Shown: positions 1-7,241 of the stretch, one piece after another
Layout: each line of letters opens with the position of its first letter
Numbering within the stretch: position 1 is the stretch's first letter
Assembly (NCBI GenBank): GCA_900543945.1
Contig: UQTN01000020.1
Coordinates: 1 to 23,523 of the forward strand
DNA from: an uncultured Collinsella sp.
GTDB taxonomy: Bacteria > Actinomycetota > Coriobacteriia > Coriobacteriales > Coriobacteriaceae
Reading direction: 5' to 3'
DNA length: 23,523 nt
Made by a program: the position numbers and the translations under genes
Notes under the pieces: generated by a model
Databases searched by the model: none
What the model was told of the DNA's origin: nothing
The model's input: the letters and a program-made list of their open reading frames with translations, nothing else

Positions 1-18
1 GCCCGGTCGCTGGCTCCA
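1..18 (+). tRNA. 3' end of a tRNA gene, probably tRNA-Thr (5' part outside window)
   Basis: The first 18 bases fit a tRNA 3' end. Bases 1-2 would be the end of the T-loop, 3-7 (CCGGT) the 3' side of the T-stem with the conserved C61, 8-14 (CGCTGGC) the 3' acceptor strand, base 15 a T discriminator, and 16-18 an encoded CCA. An intrinsic terminator follows 11 bases later, as is usual for tRNA genes. A T73 discriminator with a GGCTCCA end is typical of actinobacterial tRNA-Thr, but Gly is possible. The anticodon lies outside the window, so the identity is an inference. Confidence 0.6.
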
Positions 19-29
19 TTACACAAGAT

Positions 30-52
30 AGCCGCCTTCGGGCGGCTTTTTT
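30..52 (+). terminator. Intrinsic terminator after the tRNA
   Basis: A 7-bp perfect stem, AGCCGCC (30-36) and GGCGGCT (41-47), is closed by a TTCG tetraloop and followed by six T. This is a canonical rho-independent terminator on the plus strand. Confidence 0.93.
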
Positions 53-213
53 GTTGCCGATTTTGAGTGCGTGCGCGCCAATCCAAACATCGCCACGTCA
101 ACGGCGGCCCACTCGGTGGACTTCGGGTTTAATGCTTAGGGGCGGGGATTTACCAAAGTGAAATCTTAATGAAAAGAAACCCAGCTGCAACAATTGCCAT
201 GGTGAGGGCTCAA

Positions 214-277
214 ATTGGCCATATAGATCTAAAATAGTCACAATATACAAATGTCGAGAGATATTGGCGATATAGAT
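214..277. repeat. Imperfect 15-base direct repeat upstream of the exported-protein gene
   Basis: ATTGGCCATATAGAT at 213/214-227 and ATTGGCGATATAGAT at 263-277 differ at one base and lie about 49 bases apart. The second copy runs into the ATG at 276. The spacing is close to five helical turns, so a regulator-binding pair is conceivable. The rest of 53-275 is AT-rich and holds no gene I can support. Confidence 0.5.
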
Positions 278-785
278 GAAAAGAACTAAGGGTTTTCTTT
301 TGTTGGTAATGATGCTGCTCGGACTGTTCTGCCTGAGTGGCCCTTCTTGGGCCGAGGCTGCCTGTCCTGAAGGTGAGCCTCAGCAGTCTTATACGGGCAG
401 CCTGCTGATAACTGCTAAGGAGGGCGATGCCGACTCTCAGTCTGGGGTAAATCCCCTTGCCACTTTTGAGGGGGACGGCGGAACGGTCAAGCTTGACCAT
501 ATTGGTAGCGGGATTTTGAGGTGGCAAGTTCTTCCGGACAAAATTGCGAACGATCCCTTCTCTTTTGCTGGAACGATATATCTATACAAGGTTGTGAGCG
601 GAAAACAAAAATACGTCGATTGCTATCCGACAAACGGGTCTGGAATTGCATTCACCGGCATTTCGGGGCAGATTGATACACATGTACGAAAGGGAACCTA
701 TGTGGTGCGTTGGGTTGGAGCTGCTGCAGGCCCGATATGGATTGCGGTCTTGCGCCCCGATGTCCAAATAGGTTTCTCTCTCTAG
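276..785 (+). CDS. Small exported protein of unknown function
   Basis: I do not recognise this 169-residue protein. It starts with two basic residues, then a hydrophobic core (about residues 7-22) and an A-rich site (SWAEA-A) near residue 27, which makes a classical Sec signal peptide. The mature part is about 140 residues, rich in Gly, Thr and Val, with no further membrane segment, so it is probably a small beta-rich secreted protein. It holds two cysteines that could pair after export. The Shine-Dalgarno is weak (GAGAG 17 bases upstream). The next gene begins 14 bases downstream, which suggests co-transcription. Base composition is lower in GC than the rest of the window, and the pair sits just after a tRNA gene, which hints at acquired DNA. 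Reality of the gene is likely; its role is unknown. Confidence 0.7.
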   Translation: MKRTKGFLLLVMMLLGLFCLSGPSWAEAACPEGEPQQSYTGSLLITAKEGDADSQSGVNPLATFEGDGGTVKLDHIGSGILRWQVLPDKIANDPFSFAGTIYLYKVVSGKQKYVDCYPTNGSGIAFTGISGQIDTHVRKGTYVVRWVGAAAGPIWIAVLRPDVQIGFSL

Positions 786-799
786 ACGGGAAGTTGCTC

Positions 800-1165
800 A
801 TGGACGCCATATATGACGGAGATGACTGGGTCGATCATTATACTTGGCGCCTGGTCGGCTCGAACGACAATGGGGATGTGGTGTTTGATGGACTATGTCC
901 AAAGCATCTCCATCCTTTTGTCTCGTCGTTAATTGAGAGTTCCGCTCGTGTTGCCCCCTACAGCTCGGCATCGCTTCATGATACGGACGTTTTGAAGACC
1001 ATAAGGGAATCAATTGACGAGGGAACGATGAGCGGCCCGCTGTTTTCTCGGCTTGTGGGGCTAGATGAGATTGGCTCGAAACGACTGCTTGCGGGCGAAA
1101 AAGTGGAACTCACTTATCGGTCGATGATTTCAATCCTGCGGCTAGCCGATGTTCTTCGCAAATAA
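800..1165 (+). CDS. Hypothetical cytoplasmic protein, 121 aa
   Basis: Not recognised. I chose the ATG at 800 because GGGAAG lies 8 bases upstream. A longer frame from 710 would overlap the preceding gene by 75 bases. The protein has an acidic, aromatic N-terminus (DGDDWVDHYTW) and no membrane segment or signal peptide. Its last 45 residues (around GPLFSRLVGLDEIGSKRLL to the end) look helical and are weakly reminiscent of a helix-turn-helix core, but I would not call a DNA-binding domain on that. It lies 14 bases after the exported-protein gene and probably shares its transcript. It may be co-inherited with that gene. Its end is followed by two hairpins shared with the convergent gene. Confidence 0.62.
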   Translation: MDAIYDGDDWVDHYTWRLVGSNDNGDVVFDGLCPKHLHPFVSSLIESSARVAPYSSASLHDTDVLKTIRESIDEGTMSGPLFSRLVGLDEIGSKRLLAGEKVELTYRSMISILRLADVLRK

Positions 1166-1180
1166 ATGAGGCTTCCCTAT

Positions 1181-1239
1181 TCAAAAAACCGAAAACCCCG
1201 CCAAACGTGATTTCCCTAGGGAAAAAACGCTTGGCGGGG
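1181..1239 (-). terminator. Terminator of the YhcH gene, probably bidirectional
   Basis: CCCCGCCAAACG (1196-1207) pairs with CGCTTGGCGGGG (1228-1239) with one mismatch. The loop holds the 14-base perfect palindrome TTTCCCTAGGGAAA (1211-1224). On the minus strand the stem is followed by TTTTCGGTTTTTT, a good U-tract. A second hairpin, TGGCGTG (1243-1249) with CACGCCA (1266-1272), lies between it and the YhcH stop. Confidence 0.85.
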
Positions 1240-1301
1240 TCCTGGCGTGTTTTCCCTAAGGGGATCACGCCATCAGACGAGCAGCTCAGCCGAGCAGTTC
1301 G

Positions 1302-1775
1302 CTACTCCTCCCAGTAAGCATCTGCAAGCAGCTTAAAGCAAATCTTCTTGACCGGCTGTGCGCCATCGCCCGGGAACTCGAGCGTGGGCATGTGAGGCTC
1401 ACCGGCAACGAACAGCGCGAACTTGTCGTCGGCAAGATCGCCGGCGATCGAAGCGTCGGAATCGACCAAATCGTAGTCGTCCTTCTCGTCAAACTCCTGG
1501 ACCAGCGTCAGGCTACCCGTAGCGACCTTAAAGGCCTCGCGACCCTCGACGTCAATCTGCAGGTCGTGATAGCGCTGATGCGTCTCATAGTGAGCCTCGT
1601 CCTCGGGACGCGTCGTGGGAGCCATGACGTTCGCAAAGACCTTGTCGCCCAGAATCGGATGACTGCCGACCTCGAGCTCCGCCGGGTCGTTCTCCTCGAG
1701 CCAGTCAATCAGCACGTCGAGGCCCTTGAGCATTCCGCGGTATTCCTCGATATCGCCCAGTGCACCGTAAATCAT
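1302..1775 (-). CDS. YhcH/YjgK/YiaL family protein (DUF386)
   Basis: The 157-residue protein has the length and sequence style of the YhcH/YjgK/YiaL (EbgC-like) cupin family: an N-terminal helical part, then the metal-cupin core around HQRYHDLQIDVEG (about residues 66-78) and the C-terminal motif MPTLEFPGDGAQPVKKICFK. Family members occur in sialic acid, amino sugar and lyxose operons. NanQ of E. coli, a member, speeds anomer interconversion of sialic acid; a sugar-anomerase or isomerase role here is inference. AGGGG sits about 7 bases before the ATG at 1775. It is the last gene after the epimerase and kinase genes and 32 bases downstream of the nagA relic. Confidence 0.88.
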   Translation of the reverse strand: MIYGALGDIEEYRGMLKGLDVLIDWLEENDPAELEVGSHPILGDKVFANVMAPTTRPEDEAHYETHQRYHDLQIDVEGREAFKVATGSLTLVQEFDEKDDYDLVDSDASIAGDLADDKFALFVAGEPHMPTLEFPGDGAQPVKKICFKLLADAYWEE

Positions 1776-1807
1776 CTAAATCCCCTCTCGGATCGTTTCT
1801 TTGGCGG

Positions 1808-1935
1808 CTACTCGGCAAACACGTTACCGACGCTGTTGCCACCCACATACGTCTCGACCAGGCTAAGGTCGGGATTGAACACGACAAAGTCGGCGTCGCG
1901 CCCCGGCATAATGCTACCGCACTTGTCATCGGCTC
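1808..1935 (-). pseudogene. nagA: Relic of a second nagA: last ~42 codons only
   Basis: Read on the minus strand, this stretch encodes DKCGSIMPGRDADFVVFN, then SLVETYVGGNSVGNVFAE and a TAG at 1808-1810. It matches residues about 349-389 of the intact NagA at 4674-5843, with only a few substitutions and no gap. The DNA matches 4674-4795 at roughly 80 percent. There is no start codon with a ribosome binding site and no catalytic part, so it is a truncated remnant. Upstream of about 1935 the similarity stops, and the kinase stop codon is at 1980. It most likely marks a deletion or gene-conversion junction where a paralogous nagA once stood between kinase and yhcH. Confidence 0.85.
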
Positions 1936-1979
1936 TAACCACAAGCAAGCAACCGATGCCGGGGCCGACGCCCAAGCTC

Positions 1980-2915
1980 TTACAGCTCGGTTACGACAAC
2001 GCCATTGTAGACCTCGTCCCAACGATCCATAACCAAGTGGCCAGTCATGGGATCCATGGCGTTGAGCTTGCCGCAGGTGTTGGCGGTACGCAGTACCGTC
2101 TCGTCATCCGCGCCAGCAGCAATCGCATGTGCGAAGCCGGCGATAGTGGAGTCGCCAGAACCCGTAGCGTTAACGGCGGGAATATCGGGAGTCTTGGCGC
2201 GGAACGCACGGCCGTTATGGAAGCCCACGGAACCGGCGGCACCCATGGAAACGACGACCCAGGGGATATCGGAGAAGCGGGCATCAGAGGCGAGCGCGGC
2301 GCGGAGCTCGTCCACATCGTCGGTGGTAAAGCTCGTGCCCAGAAGGCCGTTGATCTCGGTCAGGTTAGGCTTAACCAGCTCGGGCTTAACTTCGGACTTA
2401 AGGGCGGCCTCAAGCGAAGCACCCGAGGTATCGAGCAGCACCTTGGCGCCGGCGTTCTCGGCAATGCCCGTGATCTTGGCATAGTAGTCTGCCTCGACAC
2501 CGCGGGGCAGCGAACCCGAAATGGTGACGACGTCGGCCTTGCCCGCAAGCTCGGTAAACTTGGCGGTAAAGGCATCGAGCTCCTCGGGGGCAATTGTCGG
2601 GCCGCTCTCGAGCAGCTCGGTCTGGTTGCCGGCGTGGAGAATGTTAAGGCAAATGCGAGTCTCGCCCTTGATGGGCACAAAGTCGTTGTTAATACCGTTG
2701 GCGTCCATGAGCTCAGCCATGTAGGCGCCCATGTGGCCGCCGAGCAGACCGGTTGCCACAACGTCGTCGCCCAGCTGGCCCAGGACGCGAGCTACATTGA
2801 GGCCCTTGCCGCCGGCGGTCTTTTCGGGCGTCACGCGGTTGACGTCGTCGATAATGAGCTCATCGAGCTGATAGCGCGTATCGACAGACGGGTTCATCGT
2901 AACGGTGAGGATCAT
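1980..2915 (-). CDS. lacC: PfkB-family sugar-phosphate kinase (tagatose-6-phosphate kinase / 1-phosphofructokinase type)
   Basis: This 311-residue protein is a full-length member of the LacC/FruK branch of the PfkB (ribokinase-like) superfamily. It shows the N-terminal MNPSVDTRY, the GGKGLNVARVL substrate-side signature (35-45), SGSLPRGV (133-140), KPNLTEI and the ATP/anion-hole motif TGSGDSTIAGF (251-261) with D255 as the expected catalytic base. LacC converts tagatose 6-phosphate to tagatose 1,6-bisphosphate, which would be the step after AgaS. FruK acts on fructose 1-phosphate. The neighbouring amino-sugar genes favour the LacC reading, but sequence alone does not settle it. AAGGAGCTAAAA precedes the ATG. 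The epimerase gene ends 59 bases upstream, and the two are probably in one operon. Confidence 0.85.
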   Translation of the reverse strand: MILTVTMNPSVDTRYQLDELIIDDVNRVTPEKTAGGKGLNVARVLGQLGDDVVATGLLGGHMGAYMAELMDANGINNDFVPIKGETRICLNILHAGNQTELLESGPTIAPEELDAFTAKFTELAGKADVVTISGSLPRGVEADYYAKITGIAENAGAKVLLDTSGASLEAALKSEVKPELVKPNLTEINGLLGTSFTTDDVDELRAALASDARFSDIPWVVVSMGAAGSVGFHNGRAFRAKTPDIPAVNATGSGDSTIAGFAHAIAAGADDETVLRTANTCGKLNAMDPMTGHLVMDRWDEVYNGVVVTEL

Positions 2916-2974
2916 TTTTAGCTCCTTATCTCGCAGGCTCCTTGTGCCTCGCGATACGAGTCGACAAAACGGAA

Positions 2975-3856
2975 TTACAGAATCTCAATCGTGAACGAGC
3001 GAACGACGGTCTCCTTAGGCTTGGCGACAAGGCAGCCGTGCTTGTGCTCAAGCACGTCATCCTCATCGGAACAGGTCGAAAGGCCGCCCCAGGGCTCAAC
3101 TGCCACAAAATCGCCCTCGGGCTTACTCCACACAATGAGATACGGGAAACCCTCAAAGCTCAGGCGAACGCCCTTGTCCTCGCCCTTCTTGGAGAGCGTG
3201 ACCTGACGGCTCTCGAGCACGTCAAAGATGGTCTCCGCAAAATCGAAGAGCTCGTGCGATAGGGGCAGCGTCTTTCCCACCATGGGGTTCTTTGAACGGT
3301 TAGCTACATCAATCAATCCGGTCGAGGGTACGGCGGTACAAAGCTCCGCAGCCTCATCTTTCTCAAAACGCAACTCGTAGTCCGTATAGGCCTCACCCTC
3401 GTCGAGCGGACACCTAAAGCCGGGATGACCGCCGATAAAGAACGGCATGTCCTCGGTACCCTCGTTGGTGACCTCATAGGCGACACGCACGGCGGCGTCC
3501 TCAAGCGTATAACGAGCAACAAGCTTAAACGGATACGGATAATCGCTCAGCAGCGCGGCGTTATCCTCGGATGCCAGGCACATAGCCAGCTCGTTTGCGC
3601 TTTGGCTCAACAGCTTCCACTCCTGCTTGCGCGCAAAGCCGTGGCGGGCGAGCTTCACATGATGCCCAGCAAACGTCATGGCGCTACCATTGCGCAAGCC
3701 TCCGCAAATCGGGAAGCAAATCGGTGCCTGGCCGGACCACACGGCGGGATCGCCCTGCCACAGATACTCGCGACCTCCAGCCTCAATCGAGGTAAACGAG
3801 CCGCCGGCCGTGGAGACCTTGATAGAAATCGAATCGTTGGAGAGAGCGTATTCCAT
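2975..3856 (-). CDS. Aldose 1-epimerase family protein, LacX-like
   Basis: The 293-residue protein belongs to the galactose-mutarotase superfamily. It has the N-terminal AGGSFTSIEAGGREYLWQGD, then PICFPICGGLRNG, the catalytic-type His in RHGFAR, the conserved GGHPGFRCPL in mid-protein, and a C-terminal VAVEPWGG. The GGHPGF/VEPW pattern is that of the LacX-like subgroup, which accompanies lactose/tagatose operons in Firmicutes. It should interconvert alpha and beta anomers of a sugar or sugar phosphate. I set the start at 3856, where AAAGGA lies 8 bases upstream. The frame is open further upstream, but those residues look non-coding. It heads the operon with the kinase and YhcH genes and is divergent from the flavodoxin gene (157-base gap). 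Confidence 0.87.
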   Translation of the reverse strand: MEYALSNDSISIKVSTAGGSFTSIEAGGREYLWQGDPAVWSGQAPICFPICGGLRNGSAMTFAGHHVKLARHGFARKQEWKLLSQSANELAMCLASEDNAALLSDYPYPFKLVARYTLEDAAVRVAYEVTNEGTEDMPFFIGGHPGFRCPLDEGEAYTDYELRFEKDEAAELCTAVPSTGLIDVANRSKNPMVGKTLPLSHELFDFAETIFDVLESRQVTLSKKGEDKGVRLSFEGFPYLIVWSKPEGDFVAVEPWGGLSTCSDEDDVLEHKHGCLVAKPKETVVRSFTIEIL

Positions 3857-4013
3857 TGCCCATCCTTTCGAACAACTGCTTTTTTGCTCGCAAGTACCCG
3901 TCTCGGCTCTGACCAAGGGACAAACCCGCACGTTCATCGATGCGTCCGGTATCCCAGCCATGCAACGGGGTACCATATAGACATTGATGCAATTACAGCT
4001 GAAAGGCCTTCTT

Positions 4014-4598
4014 ATGCGAACCATCATCCTTTATGCCTCACGCCACCACGGCAATACGAAAAAGCTCGTGGACGCCATCGTCGAGGCGCACCCCGAAATC
4101 GATACCCTCGACGTGAAGTCACTCGGTAAAAACGAGTACCCCGACCTGCACGAATACCATCTGATCGGCGTCGCCACGGGCATTTATTACTCCGAGATCG
4201 ACAAAGATATGGCGCGCGTGCTCACTAACGTGCTGCAGCCGCAGGACAAGGTATTTGGCCTTATGACCTACGGTGGCAAAAACAAGTGGTACGGCAAGGA
4301 TATCGATGGCATCTGTCGCATGAGGCAGGCCATCTTTATGGGTGTCTACGGCTGCCCCGGCTTTGATACGTGGGGGCCGTTCAAACTCGCCGGCGGTGTC
4401 CAAAAGGGACACCCGACCGCTGAAGAAATTAAGGGCGCCGTCGACTTCTTCGACAAGATCGAAGACGAGTATGGCGACATCATCGTCGAAGAGTACGCCA
4501 AGCGCGAGAAGCGCCTAGCATACGAAAAGGAGCATCCTGCAGGAGGCCTTGTGGCCGGCGTTAAGCGCACGGCAAAGAAGATCGCTAACAAGCTGTAA
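4014..4598 (+). CDS. Flavodoxin-like protein
   Basis: The 194-residue protein starts with a beta strand followed by ASRHHGNTKKLVDAI, matching the FMN phosphate-binding loop (S/T-x-x-G-N-T) of flavodoxins. Conserved elements further on are GVATGIYYSEI and the MTYGGKNKWYGKDI loop, which would flank the isoalloxazine ring. It is likely a cytoplasmic FMN-binding electron carrier or NAD(P)H-dependent reductase; no partner is encoded nearby. The last about 30 residues are basic (VKRTAKKIANKL). I chose the ATG at 4014 because GAAAGG lies 7 bases before it. The frame is open 10 codons further up without a ribosome binding site. It stands alone and ends with its own terminator. Confidence 0.85.
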   Translation: MRTIILYASRHHGNTKKLVDAIVEAHPEIDTLDVKSLGKNEYPDLHEYHLIGVATGIYYSEIDKDMARVLTNVLQPQDKVFGLMTYGGKNKWYGKDIDGICRMRQAIFMGVYGCPGFDTWGPFKLAGGVQKGHPTAEEIKGAVDFFDKIEDEYGDIIVEEYAKREKRLAYEKEHPAGGLVAGVKRTAKKIANKL

Positions 4599-4629
4599 CT
4601 GTTAAGGTGCTTTTGAGCGTTTAACCCAT

Positions 4630-4667
4630 ACGGCGGGTCCGAGCAGATTCGGGCCCGCCGTCTTTTT
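4630..4667 (+). terminator. Terminator of the flavodoxin gene
   Basis: ACGGCGGGTCC (4630-4640) pairs with GGGCCCGCCGT (4651-4661) with one G-T wobble, followed by CTTTTT. It lies in the 75-base gap between two convergent genes. The minus strand lacks a U-tract, so nagA termination here is less certain. Confidence 0.88.
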
Positions 4668-4673
4668 CTATCG

Positions 4674-5843
4674 TTACTCGGTAAAGGCGTTGCCGACGCT
4701 CTGGCCGCCAACATACGTCTCGACGAGGGTGAGCTCGTGGTCGAACACGACAAAGTCGGCGTCGCGACCCGGCATGATGCTGCCGCACTTATCCTCGATG
4801 TGCGCGGAGCGTGCCGGCACCTCGGTTGCCATGCGAATGGCGATATCGGCGCTGGCGATGCCCCAGTCGACGATGTTCTTGACGCCCTGGGCAAGCGTGA
4901 GCACCGAGCCGGCAATGCTCTTGCCGTCGGCGAGCCAGCACAGGTTGTCCTTCATGATGACGTCCATGCCACCACTGGTGTAGCTGCCCTCGGGCATGCC
5001 GCCGCAACCCAGGCAGTCGGTGATGAGTACCGTATGCTGCCAGCCCTTTGCCTGCAGCAGCGCCTTGATGGCGGCAGGGTTCACGTGCTTGCCGTCACAG
5101 ATGATCTCGGCGTAGGTCTCGGGCGTGGACATGGCAGCGCCCACGACACCGGGCTCACGGTGATGCAGTCCGCGCTGGCCGTTATAGGTATGCGTAAAGC
5201 AGCTGGCACCGGCGTTGATGGCGGCGATGCACTCATCGTAGGTGGCGTCGGAGTGACCGATACTGGTCACCACACCCTTGGCGTTCAGAGCAGCCGCATA
5301 AGCAGCGGCGCCATCGCGCTCGGCAGCCATGGCGCTCTTAACGATGCGACCGCCCGCAGCCTCCTGCCACTGATCGAAGACCTCCTCGGAGGGATCGATA
5401 AGATAAGCGGGGTTCTGCGCGCCCACGTGCTTCATGGTAAAGAAGGGCCCCTCCAGGTAGATGCCCTGAATGCGAGCACCACAGAAATCGGGGCCGCGAC
5501 CCTCGTCCGCCTGAGCGATGGCGGCGCAGGCATCCTTGATCTGCTCGACGCCATCGGTGAACGTCGTGGGCAGCCAGCTGGTGGTACCACGACGGGCGAG
5601 CTCGGTCGAGCTGATATCGATGCCCTCGGGATCGTTATCGGTAGTCGAGTGGTTATAGAAGCCATGGATGTGGGTGTCGACCATACCCGGCGCGATCCAC
5701 GATCCCGTGTAGTCCTTAATCTCGCAAGAGGGCTCGTCGGCCTGCCAGGCGCCAAAGACGCCATCCTCGACCATAAGATAGCCGCCCAGTTGCGGGCCTG
5801 CCGGCAAGAAGAACTTGTCAGCCTTAATTGCGTACGTGCTCAT
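4674..5843 (-). CDS. nagA: N-acetylhexosamine-6-phosphate deacetylase (NagA/AgaA family)
   Basis: At 389 residues this is a full-length amidohydrolase of the NagA family, which hydrolyses N-acetylglucosamine or N-acetylgalactosamine 6-phosphate to the hexosamine phosphate and acetate. Visible active-site parts are the metal motif DTHIHG (56-61), LEGPF (130-134, E131), GHSDATY (197-203), the second His in THTYNGQRGLHHREPG (218 on) and the catalytic Asp in LITDCLGCGG (D276). The loops THTYNGQ and TDCLGCGG differ from the textbook THLFNAM and TDA forms. The context with AgaS favours the galactosamine substrate. I chose the ATG at 5843 because GAGGAG sits 5 bases before it; a GTG two codons earlier would collide with that site. 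It follows agaS after a terminator (5901-5943), so it needs read-through or its own promoter. Confidence 0.9.
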   Translation of the reverse strand: MSTYAIKADKFFLPAGPQLGGYLMVEDGVFGAWQADEPSCEIKDYTGSWIAPGMVDTHIHGFYNHSTTDNDPEGIDISSTELARRGTTSWLPTTFTDGVEQIKDACAAIAQADEGRGPDFCGARIQGIYLEGPFFTMKHVGAQNPAYLIDPSEEVFDQWQEAAGGRIVKSAMAAERDGAAAYAAALNAKGVVTSIGHSDATYDECIAAINAGASCFTHTYNGQRGLHHREPGVVGAAMSTPETYAEIICDGKHVNPAAIKALLQAKGWQHTVLITDCLGCGGMPEGSYTSGGMDVIMKDNLCWLADGKSIAGSVLTLAQGVKNIVDWGIASADIAIRMATEVPARSAHIEDKCGSIMPGRDADFVVFDHELTLVETYVGGQSVGNAFTE

Positions 5844-5900
5844 ATGCACTCCTCGCTTCTAAAGCAGTTGACTGTGGTGATGCTTATACCCAGTTCACGT

Positions 5901-5943
5901 AAAACAAAAAGCGCCCGCCCGCCGTTATGAGCGGACGGGCGCC
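5901..5943 (-). terminator. Terminator between agaS and nagA
   Basis: GCGCCCGCCCGC (5911-5922) and GCGGACGGGCGC (5931-5942) form a 12-bp stem with one mismatch. On the minus strand it is followed by TTTTTGTTTT. It stands 18 bases past the agaS stop and could set the agaS:nagA ratio. Confidence 0.92.
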
Positions 5944-5960
5944 CTTACAGGGGGACGCGA

Positions 5961-7127
5961 TTAAGCGGTGAAGGGGTGAATCGTCACGCCCTTGACCACG
6001 CGGTTGACCGTGCCGGTGGGGCTCGGCGTATCGGGCGTGTTGCCCACGCGCACGGAGTTGAGCAGGCTGATTGCCTGGGCAAACATCACGAACGGCAGAG
6101 CAAGGTAGCCCTCGGGAAGCGCCTCGTAGCCCTTAAAGGTGAAGGACTCGCCCTCGTAGACAGTAGCGCCATCCTGCTGAACGGCAACGGTGTGCTGAGC
6201 AATATCGTCGCCACCGATCTCGTTGAGGATGTCGATGTCGTACTGACGGGTGTAGGCGTCGTTGTTGACGAACACGAAGACGAGCGTCTTATCGTCGACG
6301 AAGGACTTAGGTCCGTGACGATAGCCCATGGAGGTGTCGTAGGAAGTGGCAACCAGGCCATGAGCAAGCTCGAGGATCTTGAGCTGGCTCTCCTGGGCAA
6401 GGCCGCCAAAGGAGCCGGAGCCAAGGTAGGTCACGCGGTTGAAGTCGCCAGCGAGGTAGTCGGCAACCTCGGACTCGCGAGCGATGACCTCCTCGCCCAT
6501 CTTGGCGATGGTCTCGACCCACTCGGCCTTCTGCTCGTCAGAGGCAGTGTCGAAAATAAGGGTAGAGAGCAGGGTCATGCAGGTGTAGGAACCGGTCATG
6601 GCGAAGCCCTTGTCGTTGGCGCGCGGGATGAGCAGCGTCAGCGCATTGGGGTCATCAGCGGACTCGACGGCGAGCTTGCCCTCGGGAGCGCAGGTGATGT
6701 TGAGGAACTTGACGTTGTGGACGAGCTCCTTGGCAACGGCAACGGCGGCAAGGCTCTCGGGGCTGTTGCCAGAGCGGGCAAAGGAAACCACGAGCGTGGG
6801 ATCCTCGGCGCGCAGGAAGTCGCGCGGGGCGCTCACAATGTCGGTCGTGGCGATGGGCTTAAAGTCGTAAAGATCAGTGTTGCCAGCATGACGCAGGTAC
6901 GGGGCGCAAGTATCGCCAACGTAGTCGGACGTACCGGCACCGGTGAAGACAACGGACAGACGGCCCTCGCCCATAGCGCGAGCCTCGGCCAGAAAGGCCT
7001 CGATGGCCTCCTTGTTCTCGCGATAGATGTTGAGCGTATCACGCCAAAGCTCGGGCTGCTGAGCAATCTCGGCCGTGGTGATCTGGGCGCCGAGCTCGGT
7101 GAGCTCCTCGACACTCTTCTCGAACAT
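5961..7127 (-). CDS. agaS: AgaS: galactosamine-6-phosphate deaminase/isomerase (SIS domains)
   Basis: The 388-residue protein matches AgaS, a double-SIS-domain enzyme that turns galactosamine 6-phosphate into tagatose 6-phosphate and ammonia. The first SIS domain shows FTGAGTSDYVGD (61-72) and SFARSGNSPESLAAV (115-129), the phosphate-binding Ser-rich loop. The second shows GSGSFGGLAQES (236-247), ELAHG and the conserved MGYRHGPKSFV (267-277). This signature set separates AgaS from GlmS and from other SIS proteins. AGAGAGG lies about 7 bases before the ATG. A TATAAT box and a GntR-type operator lie in the 114-base gap upstream. It is followed by a terminator and then nagA. Confidence 0.93.
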   Translation of the reverse strand: MFEKSVEELTELGAQITTAEIAQQPELWRDTLNIYRENKEAIEAFLAEARAMGEGRLSVVFTGAGTSDYVGDTCAPYLRHAGNTDLYDFKPIATTDIVSAPRDFLRAEDPTLVVSFARSGNSPESLAAVAVAKELVHNVKFLNITCAPEGKLAVESADDPNALTLLIPRANDKGFAMTGSYTCMTLLSTLIFDTASDEQKAEWVETIAKMGEEVIARESEVADYLAGDFNRVTYLGSGSFGGLAQESQLKILELAHGLVATSYDTSMGYRHGPKSFVDDKTLVFVFVNNDAYTRQYDIDILNEIGGDDIAQHTVAVQQDGATVYEGESFTFKGYEALPEGYLALPFVMFAQAISLLNSVRVGNTPDTPSPTGTVNRVVKGVTIHPFTA

Positions 7128-7166
7128 TTCTAATACCTCTCTCTAGAAGTAATCCTCTGACGTGCA

Positions 7167-7202
7167 ATTATACACTTCGGTTGGTTATCTGGTAGTAACC
7201 AG
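7167..7202 (-). promoter_or_regulatory. agaS promoter -10 box with overlapping GntR-type operator
   Basis: On the minus strand a perfect TATAAT (plus-strand 7167-7172) lies about 40 bases before the agaS ATG. The palindrome CTGGT-AGTA-ACCAG (7189-7202) starts 16 bases upstream of it, exactly over the expected -35 position, where no good -35 hexamer is seen. Thirteen of its bases recur before the PTS operon. A dyad of 5+4+5 bases suits a HutC-type GntR dimer. The assignment to the GntR protein encoded next door is inference. Confidence 0.75.
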
Positions 7203-7241
7203 TTAAATGCAAAGAATCATCATATGGAAAAGATGCGAATA

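Noticed and set aside
1211..1224. TTTCCCTAGGGAAA palindrome as an operator
   Set aside because: It lies in the loop of a terminator between two convergent genes, so it is more simply part of that structure.
4630..4661. Hairpin as a shared terminator for nagA
   Set aside because: On the minus strand the stem is not followed by a U-tract, so only the plus-strand use is called.
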